From Legionellales bacterium (lineage in GTDB: Bacteria; Pseudomonadota; Gammaproteobacteria; Berkiellales; Berkiellaceae), in NCBI GenBank assembly GCA_023266435.1, contig JAHFQF010000018.1, positions 1 through 19,016 on the forward strand: DNA of 19,016 nt, in the 5' to 3' direction. The number at the start of each line of letters is the position of its first letter. Positions within the stretch are counted from its first letter, which is position 1. The notes below the pieces were generated by a model. The model did not search any database and had not been told where the DNA came from. It worked only from the letters and a program-made list of their open reading frames with translations. Of this stretch, positions 6,502 through 13,283 are shown piece by piece. Position numbers and translations under genes: made by a program.

Positions 6502-7081
6502 AAACGCTATTCACTCGATTGAGTAAAGTGATTTCACCAGTCTCAAAATTTGCAATTAAACCATGGCTTTTAATTTGGTTCATACCTGGTCCTTGAATGA
6601 GTACAGCATCACTCGTACTTGCAGCATTGCGAGTCAATTCTAATTCATTTGTATACAAACGCAAAGGAGATTGTGTTGCTTTGAGAGGATAATGTTCTAA
6701 GACAACATTGTCATTCAACCGAATGCTTTCTAAGCTCAGTGATTTGATCTGGTGTAATCCGGTTCCATTGTCTGCTTGAGCCATCCAGAGGGGCGTGCGG
6801 TGCTCATAACGGACTAAGCGTGGATTATGGAGTCGAGTTTCATGAATGAGCTCTAAGTATTCTACAGCGTCGATGGTGATGACTTCTGAGATCTCACCTA
6901 AGTCATTGAAACGGGTGGCTTGAATGCCTTTCATGTAGGTTCGAGGCGTTTCAGCGTTCTGCAGAGTGGAATGCGTATGCTTTGGTTTCAATCCCAGTAA
7001 TAACACGGCCAATAACAAACATCCGGTTAAAACGCTGACAAAAGCATCTAAGCCAAGTGCGCGGATGCGCAGAACAGGCAT
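6482..7081 (-). CDS. lptC: LPS export system protein LptC
   Basis: The 199-residue protein has one N-terminal membrane anchor (about residues 11-31), followed by a periplasmic domain, as expected for LptC, which docks on LptB2FG and hands LPS to LptA. Sequence identity to LptC is hard to see by eye. The call rests on the topology, the length (191 in E. coli), the segment EISEVITIDAVEYLE, the C-terminal VLIQGPGMNQIKSHGLIANFETGEITLLNRVNSVY (LptC-like strand pattern), and the position directly before lptA. It begins immediately after the kdsD stop (TAAATG). The usual intervening gene kdsC is not present. Confidence 0.88.
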   Translation of the reverse strand: MPVLRIRALGLDAFVSVLTGCLLLAVLLLGLKPKHTHSTLQNAETPRTYMKGIQATRFNDLGEISEVITIDAVEYLELIHETRLHNPRLVRYEHRTPLWMAQADNGTGLHQIKSLSLESIRLNDNVVLEHYPLKATQSPLRLYTNELELTRNAASTSDAVLIQGPGMNQIKSHGLIANFETGEITLLNRVNSVYDKTQL

Positions 7082-8095
7082 TTACATCACCCCAGCTTTG
7101 AGGAGATCGTGAATATTGAATGCGCCGATAATCCGCTGTGTGTCATCTGTGACTAACAGGGCGGTAATTTTGTTCGTTTCCATCAAGTGAATGGCTTGAG
7201 CAGCCAACTGATTGGCTGAAATGGTTTTAGGCATTTTCGTCATGACTTCGGTGATAAGCGTCGTATGTACATTGAGATTTCTATCTAACGTGCGTCGCAA
7301 ATCCCCATCGGTAAAAACACCAATCAGTGCCTCTTCATCATTGACGACAGCCGTCATGCCCAAACCTTTGCTTGACATCTCAAGCAATGCTTCGGAGAGT
7401 TTTGCTGTATGTTTGACATGCGGAATGTCTTTGCCTTGACGCATTAAATCTTTTACACGCAACAACAGTTGTCGGCCTAAGCTACCGCCTGGGTGAGACA
7501 AGGCAAATTCTTCTTTGGTAAAACCTTTATGTTTGAGCAAAGTCATCGCGATGGCATCACCTAGCACCAAAGTGTTGGTGGTGCTACAGGTAGGTGCGAG
7601 TCCCAATGGGCAAGCCTCTTCTTCTGCATGCAGCAATACAGTAATGTCTGCTGCAACTGACAAAGCTGATTTTGGCTTATTAGTAATTGCAATCAATGTC
7701 GCGCCAAGCCGTTTGATCACCGGTAGCATGGTTAAGATTTCGTTAGTGTGTCCAGAGTTTGAAATAGCAATAACGATGTCATGTGCTGTAATCATGCCAA
7801 GATCGCCGTGACAGGCTTCACCGGGATGTACAAAGAGCGCGGGGGAGCCTGTGCTCGCTAAGGTTGCTGCAATTTTATTTGCGATGTGGCCTGACTTACC
7901 CATGCCAGTCACAATAATGCGACCTTTGCAATGCAGCAGGATATGACAAACTTGAGAAAATGAGTTATCTAGATTAGAAAGTAAGGCGTTGAGCGCGGTT
8001 AATTCTGCTTGAACGAAAAAACGACCATCGGCCAAATAATCTTGAAAAGAGTCCGTCTCTTGAACGGGGGCTCTAATGGCTGCGTCAGTCTGCAT
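7082..8095 (-). CDS. kdsD: Arabinose-5-phosphate isomerase KdsD
   Basis: KdsD converts ribulose 5-phosphate to arabinose 5-phosphate, the first step to KDO for lipopolysaccharide. The 337-residue protein has an N-terminal SIS sugar-isomerase domain (about residues 40-185) with TGMGKSGHIANKIAATLASTGSPALFVHPGEACHGDLGMI, and SNSGHTNEI. A pair of CBS domains follows (about 210-335), with VFTDGDLRR as a typical CBS ending. Its length is close to E. coli KdsD (328). AAAGGA lies 8 nt before the ATG. It is the first gene of the minus-strand run, and a matching promoter is seen just upstream. GutQ is a paralogue with the same fold, but the position before lptC makes KdsD the better name. Confidence 0.95.
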   Translation of the reverse strand: MQTDAAIRAPVQETDSFQDYLADGRFFVQAELTALNALLSNLDNSFSQVCHILLHCKGRIIVTGMGKSGHIANKIAATLASTGSPALFVHPGEACHGDLGMITAHDIVIAISNSGHTNEILTMLPVIKRLGATLIAITNKPKSALSVAADITVLLHAEEEACPLGLAPTCSTTNTLVLGDAIAMTLLKHKGFTKEEFALSHPGGSLGRQLLLRVKDLMRQGKDIPHVKHTAKLSEALLEMSSKGLGMTAVVNDEEALIGVFTDGDLRRTLDRNLNVHTTLITEVMTKMPKTISANQLAAQAIHLMETNKITALLVTDDTQRIIGAFNIHDLLKAGVM

Positions 8096-8137
8096 GCGCC
8101 TTATCCTTTATTGAGTGAGAGCAATCAGTAGGGAATG

Positions 8138-8166
8138 ATTATATCAATTTTGCTCTGCGCTGGCAT
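8138..8166 (-). promoter_or_regulatory. Sigma-70-type promoter for kdsD operon
   Basis: Read on the minus strand, a perfect TATAAT (-10) lies at 8138-8143 and ATGCCA (4 of 6 to TTGACA) at 8161-8166, with a 17-nt spacer. Transcription would begin near 8131, about 36 nt before the kdsD start codon. It is the only strong candidate for driving the kdsD-lpt-rpoN run. Confidence 0.6.
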
Positions 8167-8190
8167 CTCCTGCGGCATTTTTAGGTAATT

Positions 8191-8218
8191 TTTTGGAAAA
8201 AGCGCTACTCTATATAAT
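8191..8218 (+). promoter_or_regulatory. Candidate promoter for the mla operon
   Basis: A perfect TATAAT lies at 8213-8218 on the plus strand within a TATATAATATAAAC stretch. The -35 region is poor (TTTTGG at 8191-8196, 16-nt spacer), so the promoter may need an activator or an alternative -35 reading. Transcription from here would give an mlaF leader of about 235 nt that includes the stem structure at 8237-8295. It is back to back with the kdsD promoter. Confidence 0.45.
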
Positions 8219-8236
8219 ATAAACAACCCCAGCTTG

Positions 8237-8295
8237 GCGTTTTAGAGCGGACTCAGCTGGACAGCAAGGCGCTGTTTTGAGTCCAGGGGGAACGC
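8237..8295 (+). promoter_or_regulatory. Three-tier stem structure in the mlaF leader
   Basis: Three nested complementary pairs are visible: GCGTT (8237-8241) with AACGC (8291-8295), GGACTCA (8249-8255) with TGAGTCC (8278-8284), and ACAGC (8261-8265) with GCTGT (8271-8275) closing a 5-nt loop. Together they form a long hairpin with internal loops. Further down the leader lie AAACCA...TGGTTT near 8371-8387 and ACTCA (8391-8395) with TGAGT (8403-8407). I do not recognise a known riboswitch. The remaining leader up to the mlaF start has no supported gene. Confidence 0.5.
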
Positions 8296-8461
8296 AAGAA
8301 TGACATTTTTATCAGACAGAGCGTCTCCTGGCGACCGTGAAGGGGCCAGAAATGCTGAGTTTGGGTGAGAAACCACGAGATGGTTTGGCTACTCAACTTT
8401 GATGAGTAAAGCCAAAATTTTTGTTAGAGTAACGGCCAACAGCCATAATGTTGAACCAATA

Positions 8462-9271
8462 ATGTCAAATAACACAAATAGCATTGAAGTCCGAGATCTG
8501 CATTTTCGCCGTGGAGATCGCATCATTTTTCAGGGAGTGGATTTAGATATCGCTAAAGGAAAAGTGACTGCAGTCATGGGGCCAAGCGGCACTGGGAAAA
8601 CAACTTTACTGCGTTTAATTGGTGGTCAATTAGCCCCTTTAACAGGGAGTGTGCTGGTAGAAGGTAAAGAAATTGCAACTTTAAGTAACAAAGAGCTCTA
8701 TTTGGCGCGACGCCATATGGGCATGTTGTTTCAAAGTGGTGCCTTGTTTACAGATTTGAATGTCTTTGATAACGTAGCTTTCCCATTACGTGAACATACA
8801 AACTTGCCAGAGAGTATGATACGCGACTTGGTTTTGATGAAATTAGAAGCAGTGGGCCTACGTGGCGCATCAACCCTCATGCCCAACGAACTGTCGGGTG
8901 GTATGAGAAGACGAGTCGCATTGGCACGGGCGATCGCACTGGACCCCAATATCATCATGTTTGATGAGCCTTTTGCTGGACAAGATCCTATCTCGATGGC
9001 CATGTTGGTGCAGCTGGTTAGGCTTTTAAATGATGCATTAGGCATGACAACGGTCATTGTGTCGCATGATGTGCAAGAAACCATCAGCATCGCCGATTAT
9101 GTCTATGTGATTGCTGAGGGTAAAGTAGTAGGACATGGTACGCCAGAAGCACTCAATCAAAATCAATCCGCTTGGGTGCGACAATTTATTCATGGGCTGC
9201 CTGATGGTCCAGTGCCGTTCCATTATCCTGCGCAAAACTATGCAGATGATCTGCTACGGGGCAAAAATTAA
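8462..9271 (+). CDS. mlaF: Phospholipid ABC transporter ATP-binding protein MlaF
   Basis: MlaF powers the MlaFEDB inner-membrane complex that moves phospholipids between the outer and inner membranes. From ATG 8462 the protein has 269 residues, the same as E. coli MlaF. Longer starts at TTG 8399 or ATG 8402 add 20-21 residues without family similarity, though no start here has a clear Shine-Dalgarno. Motifs are Walker A GPSGTGKT (40-47), the MLFQSGALFTDLNVFDNVAFPLREH region typical of MlaF, signature LSGGMRRR, Walker B IIMFDEPFAGQDP, and VIVSHDVQE. The C-terminal GLPDGPVPFHYPAQNYADDLL tail, which contacts the neighbouring subunit, is conserved. Its stop shares one base with the mlaE start (TAATG). 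Confidence 0.95.
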   Translation: MSNNTNSIEVRDLHFRRGDRIIFQGVDLDIAKGKVTAVMGPSGTGKTTLLRLIGGQLAPLTGSVLVEGKEIATLSNKELYLARRHMGMLFQSGALFTDLNVFDNVAFPLREHTNLPESMIRDLVLMKLEAVGLRGASTLMPNELSGGMRRRVALARAIALDPNIIMFDEPFAGQDPISMAMLVQLVRLLNDALGMTTVIVSHDVQETISIADYVYVIAEGKVVGHGTPEALNQNQSAWVRQFIHGLPDGPVPFHYPAQNYADDLLRGKN

Positions 9272-10056
9272 TGTTTGTGAAACAAATTAGGGCGATGGGA
9301 CGCTTGAGTCTCAATTTTTTTGAAGAAGCAGGCATTGCAGCCATCTTCTTGGTACAAGCCTTAATTGGCAAGCCCAATGCGAATCGTTTCAACCTTTTGA
9401 TTGCTCAATTATACTCTGTCGGTGTTTTGTCTTTGTTAGTGATCGCAGTGTCAGGGTTATTTATTGGCATGGTGCTGGGATTACAAGGATATACGATTTT
9501 AGTAAAATTCGGCGCTGAGCAAGCATTGGGGCAATTAGTCGCACTCAGTTTAGTAAGAGAGTTGGGGCCAGTGGTTGCAGCGCTTTTGTTTGCAGGTAGG
9601 GCGGGTTCCGCGTTGACTGCCGAAATTGGTTTAATGAAAGCCACGGAGCAACTCGATAGCATGGAAATGATGGGTGTGGATCCACTACGACGAGTGATTG
9701 CGCCTCGATTTTGGGCAGGGCAAATTTCCATGCCATTGTTAGCCATGATTTTTTCTGCGATAGCCGTTTCAGGTGGATACATGGTTGGTGTGAAATGGTT
9801 ACATGTAGACAGTGGTGCTTTTTGGGCAAATATGCAGACTTCTGTCGACTTTTACGATGATGTTTTAAATGGAGTGATTAAAAGTATTGTTTTCGGGACT
9901 GTGGTCACTTGGATAGCGGTTTATCAAGGGTTCTTTTGTCCACCGACGTCCGAAGGTATTGGTAGAGCAACCACAAAAACAGTTGTTTATTCATCATTAG
10001 CAGTGTTAGGAATAGATTTTTTCCTGACCGCCGTTATGTTTGGAGGATTACGTTAG
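9271..10056 (+). CDS. mlaE: Phospholipid ABC transporter permease MlaE
   Basis: The 261-residue protein is a polytopic MlaE/YrbE permease with an amphipathic N-terminus and five or six hydrophobic segments. Family hallmarks are LVRELGPVVAALLFAGRAGSALTAEIGLMKATEQLDSMEMMGVDPLRRVIAPRFWA and, near the C-terminus, GFFCPPTSEGIGRATTKTVVYSSLAVLGIDFFLTAVMFG. It forms the transmembrane dimer on which MlaF and the MlaD hexamer assemble. It overlaps mlaF by one base, and mlaD starts on the base after its stop, so the three are translationally linked. The length matches E. coli (260). Confidence 0.96.
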   Translation: MFVKQIRAMGRLSLNFFEEAGIAAIFLVQALIGKPNANRFNLLIAQLYSVGVLSLLVIAVSGLFIGMVLGLQGYTILVKFGAEQALGQLVALSLVRELGPVVAALLFAGRAGSALTAEIGLMKATEQLDSMEMMGVDPLRRVIAPRFWAGQISMPLLAMIFSAIAVSGGYMVGVKWLHVDSGAFWANMQTSVDFYDDVLNGVIKSIVFGTVVTWIAVYQGFFCPPTSEGIGRATTKTVVYSSLAVLGIDFFLTAVMFGGLR

Positions 10057-10524
10057 ATGCGTAAGAGCACCTTGGAAATTACAGTGGGGTTATTTGTAAT
10101 CACCGGGTTAGCGGCATTGCTGGTGTTAGCAATTAAGGTCAGTGGTTTAACCGATATTTATTCAGGTGATACGGGATATCATGTGACAGCTGATTTTACT
10201 AACATCGGTGGCTTGAAACCCCGAGCGCGTGTTTCTCTGGCTGGCGTGCCAGTTGGGCGAGTGATTGCAATTGATCTGGACAAAGAAAACTTTGTAGCTC
10301 ACGTGACCATGATCATTCGAGAGGACATGTACACCATCCCAGATGATTCGCAGGCCAGTATTTTAACCGCAGGGTTATTGGGTGATAACTACATCGGTTT
10401 GACGCCGGGATTTAGTGATCGGATGCTCAGTGAAGGAGGACACATTGCTGTAGAAGATACAAGCTCTGCAGTGATTCTTGAACAATTAATTTCAAAATTT
10501 GTGTCTGGCAAGGCAAGTGAGTGA
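10057..10524 (+). CDS. mlaD: MCE-domain lipid-binding protein MlaD
   Basis: MlaD is the membrane-anchored MCE protein that forms a hexameric ring in the periplasmic face of the Mla complex. The 155-residue sequence has one N-terminal membrane helix (about residues 7-27: ITVGLFVITGLAALLVLAIKV), then the MCE domain beginning YHVTADFTNIGGLKPRARVSLAGVPVGRV. The hydrophobic pore-loop region follows DSQASILTAGLLGDNYIGLTPG. It is shorter than E. coli MlaD (183), mainly at the C-terminus, where it ends about 10 residues after a helix (SSAVILEQLISKFV). Its stop lies 8 nt before the chosen mlaC start. Confidence 0.95.
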   Translation: MRKSTLEITVGLFVITGLAALLVLAIKVSGLTDIYSGDTGYHVTADFTNIGGLKPRARVSLAGVPVGRVIAIDLDKENFVAHVTMIIREDMYTIPDDSQASILTAGLLGDNYIGLTPGFSDRMLSEGGHIAVEDTSSAVILEQLISKFVSGKASE

Positions 10525-10532
10525 GGGATAGT

Positions 10533-11159
10533 ATGAGCAATATAAAAATGTATCCATTGTTTTTAAAAGTCTGCTTAGTTATCCTCACCTGCTGGATGAT
10601 GTCGGCAAGAGCAGAGACTGCCCCTGATCAACTGTTGCAGTCTTTGACTGATCACATGATTCAAGCTCTGAAAGACAATGATGAAGCCATCAAACAAAAT
10701 TCCAATGCTGTGATTCCATTGATTGAAAAGATTTTATCTCCACATGTAGATTATGCTGGGATGGCTCGTTGGATTGTAGGACGACAAGCTTGGTTAGGTG
10801 CCACTGAGGCTGAAAAGCATGATTTTACTCAAGAGTTTAAATCACTCTTAATTCGCACCTATTCAAAAGCTTTAACAGAATACAATAATCAAAAAATCCA
10901 GTATTTGCCCATGCGGGGGGAATATCAGGAAAAAAATCGTGTACAGGTAGAAAGTGAAATTCAAGAGTTTGGCAAAACACCAACTAAAGTTGTGTATCGC
11001 TTAACCAAGATTGATGGTGACTGGAAAGTTTATGACATCATCATTGAGGGAGTCAGCCTGTTGAAAGGATTTCAATCACAATTTTCCGAAGAAATTAAAC
11101 AAAAAGGCTTTCAAACAGTCATTGCTGATTTAAAACAACATAACAGTAAGGATCTGTAG
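10533..11159 (+). CDS. mlaC: Periplasmic phospholipid-binding protein MlaC
   Basis: MlaC shuttles phospholipids between the outer-membrane MlaA complex and the inner-membrane MlaFEDB. From ATG 10533 the protein has 208 residues (211 in E. coli). This start has GAGGG 5 nt upstream and begins a good signal peptide: KMYPLFLKVCLVILTCWMMSARA with cleavage probably after ARA. A GTG at 10521 overlapping the mlaD stop would only add four residues. The mature part has the Tol_Tol_Ttg2 family pattern, for example VDYAGMARWIVGRQAWLGATEAEKHDFTQEFKSLLIRTYSKAL and YDIIIEGVSLLKGFQSQFSEEI. mlaB follows after 2 nt. Confidence 0.94.
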   Translation: MSNIKMYPLFLKVCLVILTCWMMSARAETAPDQLLQSLTDHMIQALKDNDEAIKQNSNAVIPLIEKILSPHVDYAGMARWIVGRQAWLGATEAEKHDFTQEFKSLLIRTYSKALTEYNNQKIQYLPMRGEYQEKNRVQVESEIQEFGKTPTKVVYRLTKIDGDWKVYDIIIEGVSLLKGFQSQFSEEIKQKGFQTVIADLKQHNSKDL

Positions 11160-11161
11160 TA

Positions 11162-11461
11162 ATGACCCATGCGGAAGTCATTTTTAGGGAGCCTGCAGGG
11201 CTGCAGGTTACCGGCTCAATCCACTTTAATAATGTGGTATCTGTGTTTGAGTCAGGGTTGCCTTATATGAATGGTGCCACGTCTTTGGTGATTGATTTTA
11301 AAGAAGCGTGTGCTGAGGACAGTGCGATTTTAACGCTGCTCACTTCTTGGATGCGTGCCGCACACGCCCTAAATGTCGACTTACACTATCACCATTTAAA
11401 TGCGCACGTATTGGATTTATTGCGTGTCTGCGGTTTAGAAAATATCATTACGTCTACCTAG
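11162..11461 (+). CDS. mlaB: STAS-domain protein MlaB
   Basis: The 99-residue protein is a single STAS domain, the expected size of MlaB, which binds MlaF and stabilises the transporter. Visible features are GLQVTGSIHFNNVVSVFESG, then the central strand SLVIDFKEACAEDSAILTLLTSWMRAA, where DSA is the phosphorylation-site-like motif of STAS proteins, and the closing LLRVCGLENIITST. Sequence conservation in this small family is low, so the call rests largely on the STAS pattern and its position after mlaC. It is the last gene before a 225-nt non-coding gap. Confidence 0.88.
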   Translation: MTHAEVIFREPAGLQVTGSIHFNNVVSVFESGLPYMNGATSLVIDFKEACAEDSAILTLLTSWMRAAHALNVDLHYHHLNAHVLDLLRVCGLENIITST

Positions 11462-11480
11462 GCTGCGCGGGTAGTAGAAG

Positions 11481-11569
11481 CTCTGTTGTGAGACCAGTTG
11501 GCGCAAGGGCGCGCCCAATTGTAGCCATGGATGGTGTGTTGAAGAACAGAGTCTCTCCTGCCAGGTCTC
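11481..11569 (+). other. Interleaved inverted repeats in the mlaB-ibaG gap (possible pseudoknot)
   Basis: Two complementary pairs interleave: CTCTGTT (11481-11487) with AACAGAG (11545-11551), and GAGACC (11490-11495) with GGTCTC (11564-11569). If both pair in RNA the fold would be a pseudoknot; otherwise they are mutually compatible only as alternatives. The segment also shares two collinear sequence blocks with the mlaF leader. No reading frame here is credible. The function is unknown. Confidence 0.4.
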
Positions 11570-11620
11570 TTCCCAGTACCCTGACTTTTACCCTCCTTAA
11601 GCCCGCTAGGGCGTTTACTG

Positions 11621-11649
11621 TTCAAGTTTGGCCTAAATCATGCTAACAT
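11621..11649 (+). promoter_or_regulatory. Candidate extended -10 promoter for ibaG-murA
   Basis: TGCTAACAT at 11641-11649 matches an extended -10 (TGn followed by TAACAT, 4-5 of 6 to TATAAT). TTCAAG at 11621-11626 is a weak -35 with a 17-nt spacer. Transcription would start about 11656, inside or just before the hairpin GGCCAC (11652-11657)/GTGGCC (11665-11670), some 17-30 nt upstream of ibaG. Confidence 0.45.
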
Positions 11650-11651
11650 TG

Positions 11652-11670
11652 GGCCACCTTTTTAGTGGCC
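11652..11670 (+). repeat. GGCCAC/GTGGCC hairpin just upstream of ibaG
   Basis: A 6-bp perfect stem encloses a 7-nt T-rich loop (CTTTTTA). It is not followed by a T tract, so it is not a normal intrinsic terminator. Lying 16 nt before the ibaG ATG and at the predicted transcript start, it could be a 5'-end stabilising hairpin. Confidence 0.4.
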
Positions 11671-11686
11671 GAATATCTAGCAACAA

Positions 11687-11935
11687 ATGGACTCATTAAA
11701 GTTAGAAGGATTAGTAAAATCCTTCCTTCCTGACGCTCAACTTGATTTTATAGGGGAGCCGGGCTGTCAATTTCAATTGCGTGTGATTAGCCAATCTTTT
11801 GTTGGGATTTCTGCTGTGAAACGCCAACAAAAGATCTATGAGGCAATTGGTCACCTCCTGACATCGGGGGAATTGCATGCTATTAGCATGCAGGTTTTTA
11901 CACCCGAGGAGTGGGAGAGGCGAGCGTGTCAATAA
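11687..11935 (+). CDS. ibaG: BolA-family protein IbaG
   Basis: The 82-residue protein is a BolA/IbaG family member, expected to partner monothiol glutaredoxins in Fe-S cluster trafficking. The family core is clear: FVGISAVKRQQKIYEAIGHLL corresponds to FDGMSRVKKQQTVYGPL of E. coli IbaG, and ELHAISMQVFTPEEW carries the invariant histidine (ELHA). Its position between mlaB and murA is the classical IbaG locus, which separates it from BolA. No strong Shine-Dalgarno precedes ATG 11687. Its stop is followed by 61 nt with a hairpin before murA. Confidence 0.93.
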   Translation: MDSLKLEGLVKSFLPDAQLDFIGEPGCQFQLRVISQSFVGISAVKRQQKIYEAIGHLLTSGELHAISMQVFTPEEWERRACQ

Positions 11936-11940
11936 AAAGC

Positions 11941-11969
11941 CAGGCGTTTACTGATTCAAAGTAAACCTG
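11941..11969 (+). terminator. Hairpin with U-rich tail between ibaG and murA (attenuator-like)
   Basis: CAGG plus TTTAC (11941-11951, with a CG bulge) pairs with GTAAA plus CCTG (11961-11969), around a 9-nt loop. TTTTATTT follows about 6 nt later (11975-11982). The T tract is offset and the stem is AT-containing, so termination would be partial. It ends about 14 nt before the murA ribosome binding site. Confidence 0.35.
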
Positions 11970-11996
11970 CTCTGTTTTATTTCAAAAAGGATCACT

Positions 11997-13277
11997 ATGG
12001 ATAAGCATGTCATTGTTGGTGGCAAAGTATTAAATGGGGAAGTCAAAATTTCAGGTGCAAAAAATAGCGCTCTGCCCATATTAGTCGCCTGTTTGTTGTC
12101 TGAAGAGCCGATCAGCATTGCCAATATTCCGCATTTACAAGATGTGACTACGATTATGGAGTTATTGGGTAGAATGGGCTCCCATTTGACCATCAAAGAT
12201 CATATGATCATTGAGGTAGATACCAGTAAAGTCACAGATTGTGTTGCTCCGTATGAATTAGTACGTACGATGCGAGCTTCCATTTTAGTGCTGGGCCCTT
12301 TGTTGGCACGATTTAATCAAGCAAAAGTAGCTTTGCCTGGGGGCTGCGCCATTGGATCTCGGCCGGTTGACTTGCATGTCCAAGGCATGTGTCGTTTGGG
12401 TGCAGAAATTGAAATGAGAGAAGGCTATATTTATGCCTCTGCGCCTCAAGGACTCAGAGGGGCGGAAATTTATTTTGAAAAAGTCACTGTCACAGGCACT
12501 GAAAATCTCATGATGGCAGCTGCTCTGGCTCGGGGAACTACCATATTAAACAATGCCGCATTAGAGCCAGAAGTTGTGGATCTAGCCAATTTTTTAAATA
12601 GCATGGGTGCGCGCATAGAGGGTGCAGGGACCTCTAGAATTGAAATTGAGGGCGTAGAGAAACTGAGTGGATGCCACTATTCTGTGATCCCTGATCGGAT
12701 TGAGACAGCGACTTATTTGGTTGCGGGTGCAATAACTGGTGGTCGAGTGACAGTTAAAAATACTGATCCTAGGCTGTTACCTAGTGTGCTTGAAAAATTA
12801 GAGGCCACAGGTGCTTCTTTAGACATTAAACCCCGCAGTATTACTCTGGATATGCGAGGTAATCGACCTAAAGCAGTAGACATTGATACCCGCCCATTTC
12901 CTGGATTTCCTACAGACTTGCAAGCACAGTTCATGGCATTGAATACCATTGCCGAAGGCACCGCTGTGATTTGTGAGCATATTTTTGAAAATCGTTTTAT
13001 GCATGCTGAAGAGCTGAGAAGGATGGGTGCTGATATTCGCGTGCAGGGTAATCAGGCTGTCTGTCATGGTGTAAACCATTTAACCGGAGCACCTGTGAGA
13101 GCGACTGATTTGCGTGCCTCTGCGAGTTTAGTATTAGCAGGGTTGGTTGCACACGGCGAAACGATAGTGGATAGAATTTATCACATTGATCGGGGGTATG
13201 AATGCATCGAAGAGAAGCTTTCACAATTAGGTGCAGACATTCATCGTATTGTGCAGAAAAAAACATCGAGTAAATGA
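11997..13277 (+). CDS. murA: UDP-N-acetylglucosamine 1-carboxyvinyltransferase MurA
   Basis: MurA transfers enolpyruvate from PEP to UDP-GlcNAc, the first committed step of peptidoglycan synthesis in the cytoplasm. At 426 residues it is close to E. coli MurA (419). Active-site residues are visible: Lys22 and Asn23 (ISGAKNSALP), the catalytic Cys117 in the loop LPGGCAIGSRPVDLH, and Asp307 in FPGFPTDLQAQ. The Cys in the loop predicts normal fosfomycin sensitivity, since resistant natural variants carry Asp there. Two similar EPSP-synthase-like domains make up the chain. AAAGGA lies at a good distance before ATG 11997. Confidence 0.98.
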   Translation: MDKHVIVGGKVLNGEVKISGAKNSALPILVACLLSEEPISIANIPHLQDVTTIMELLGRMGSHLTIKDHMIIEVDTSKVTDCVAPYELVRTMRASILVLGPLLARFNQAKVALPGGCAIGSRPVDLHVQGMCRLGAEIEMREGYIYASAPQGLRGAEIYFEKVTVTGTENLMMAAALARGTTILNNAALEPEVVDLANFLNSMGARIEGAGTSRIEIEGVEKLSGCHYSVIPDRIETATYLVAGAITGGRVTVKNTDPRLLPSVLEKLEATGASLDIKPRSITLDMRGNRPKAVDIDTRPFPGFPTDLQAQFMALNTIAEGTAVICEHIFENRFMHAEELRRMGADIRVQGNQAVCHGVNHLTGAPVRATDLRASASLVLAGLVAHGETIVDRIYHIDRGYECIEEKLSQLGADIHRIVQKKTSSK

Positions 13278-13283
13278 GTCGAA

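Noticed and set aside
8160..8180. Sigma-54 type -24/-12 promoter near TGGCATCTCCTGC upstream of kdsD
   Set aside because: The GG and GC doublets do not have the required spacing and the -12 element does not match. The same TGGCAT reads better as the minus-strand -35 of a sigma-70 promoter.
8399..8461. Longer mlaF start at TTG 8399 or ATG 8402
   Set aside because: The extra 20-21 residues have no family match, there is no Shine-Dalgarno, and the 8462 start gives exactly the usual 269 residues. The longer start is not fully excluded.
8225..8461. A known riboswitch class (TPP, c-di-GMP, guanidine, preQ1) in the mlaF leader
   Set aside because: None of the consensus words or junction arrangements I know could be matched; only generic hairpins are seen.
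9405..9829. Long minus-strand frames inside mlaE
   Set aside because: They are shadows of the hydrophobic mlaE coding sequence with no ribosome binding site or family pattern.
11347..11646. 99-codon plus-strand frame across the mlaB end and the following gap
   Set aside because: It overlaps mlaB in another frame, is rich in Arg/Cys/Pro as expected from a shadow, and has no ribosome binding site. The gap is better read as non-coding.
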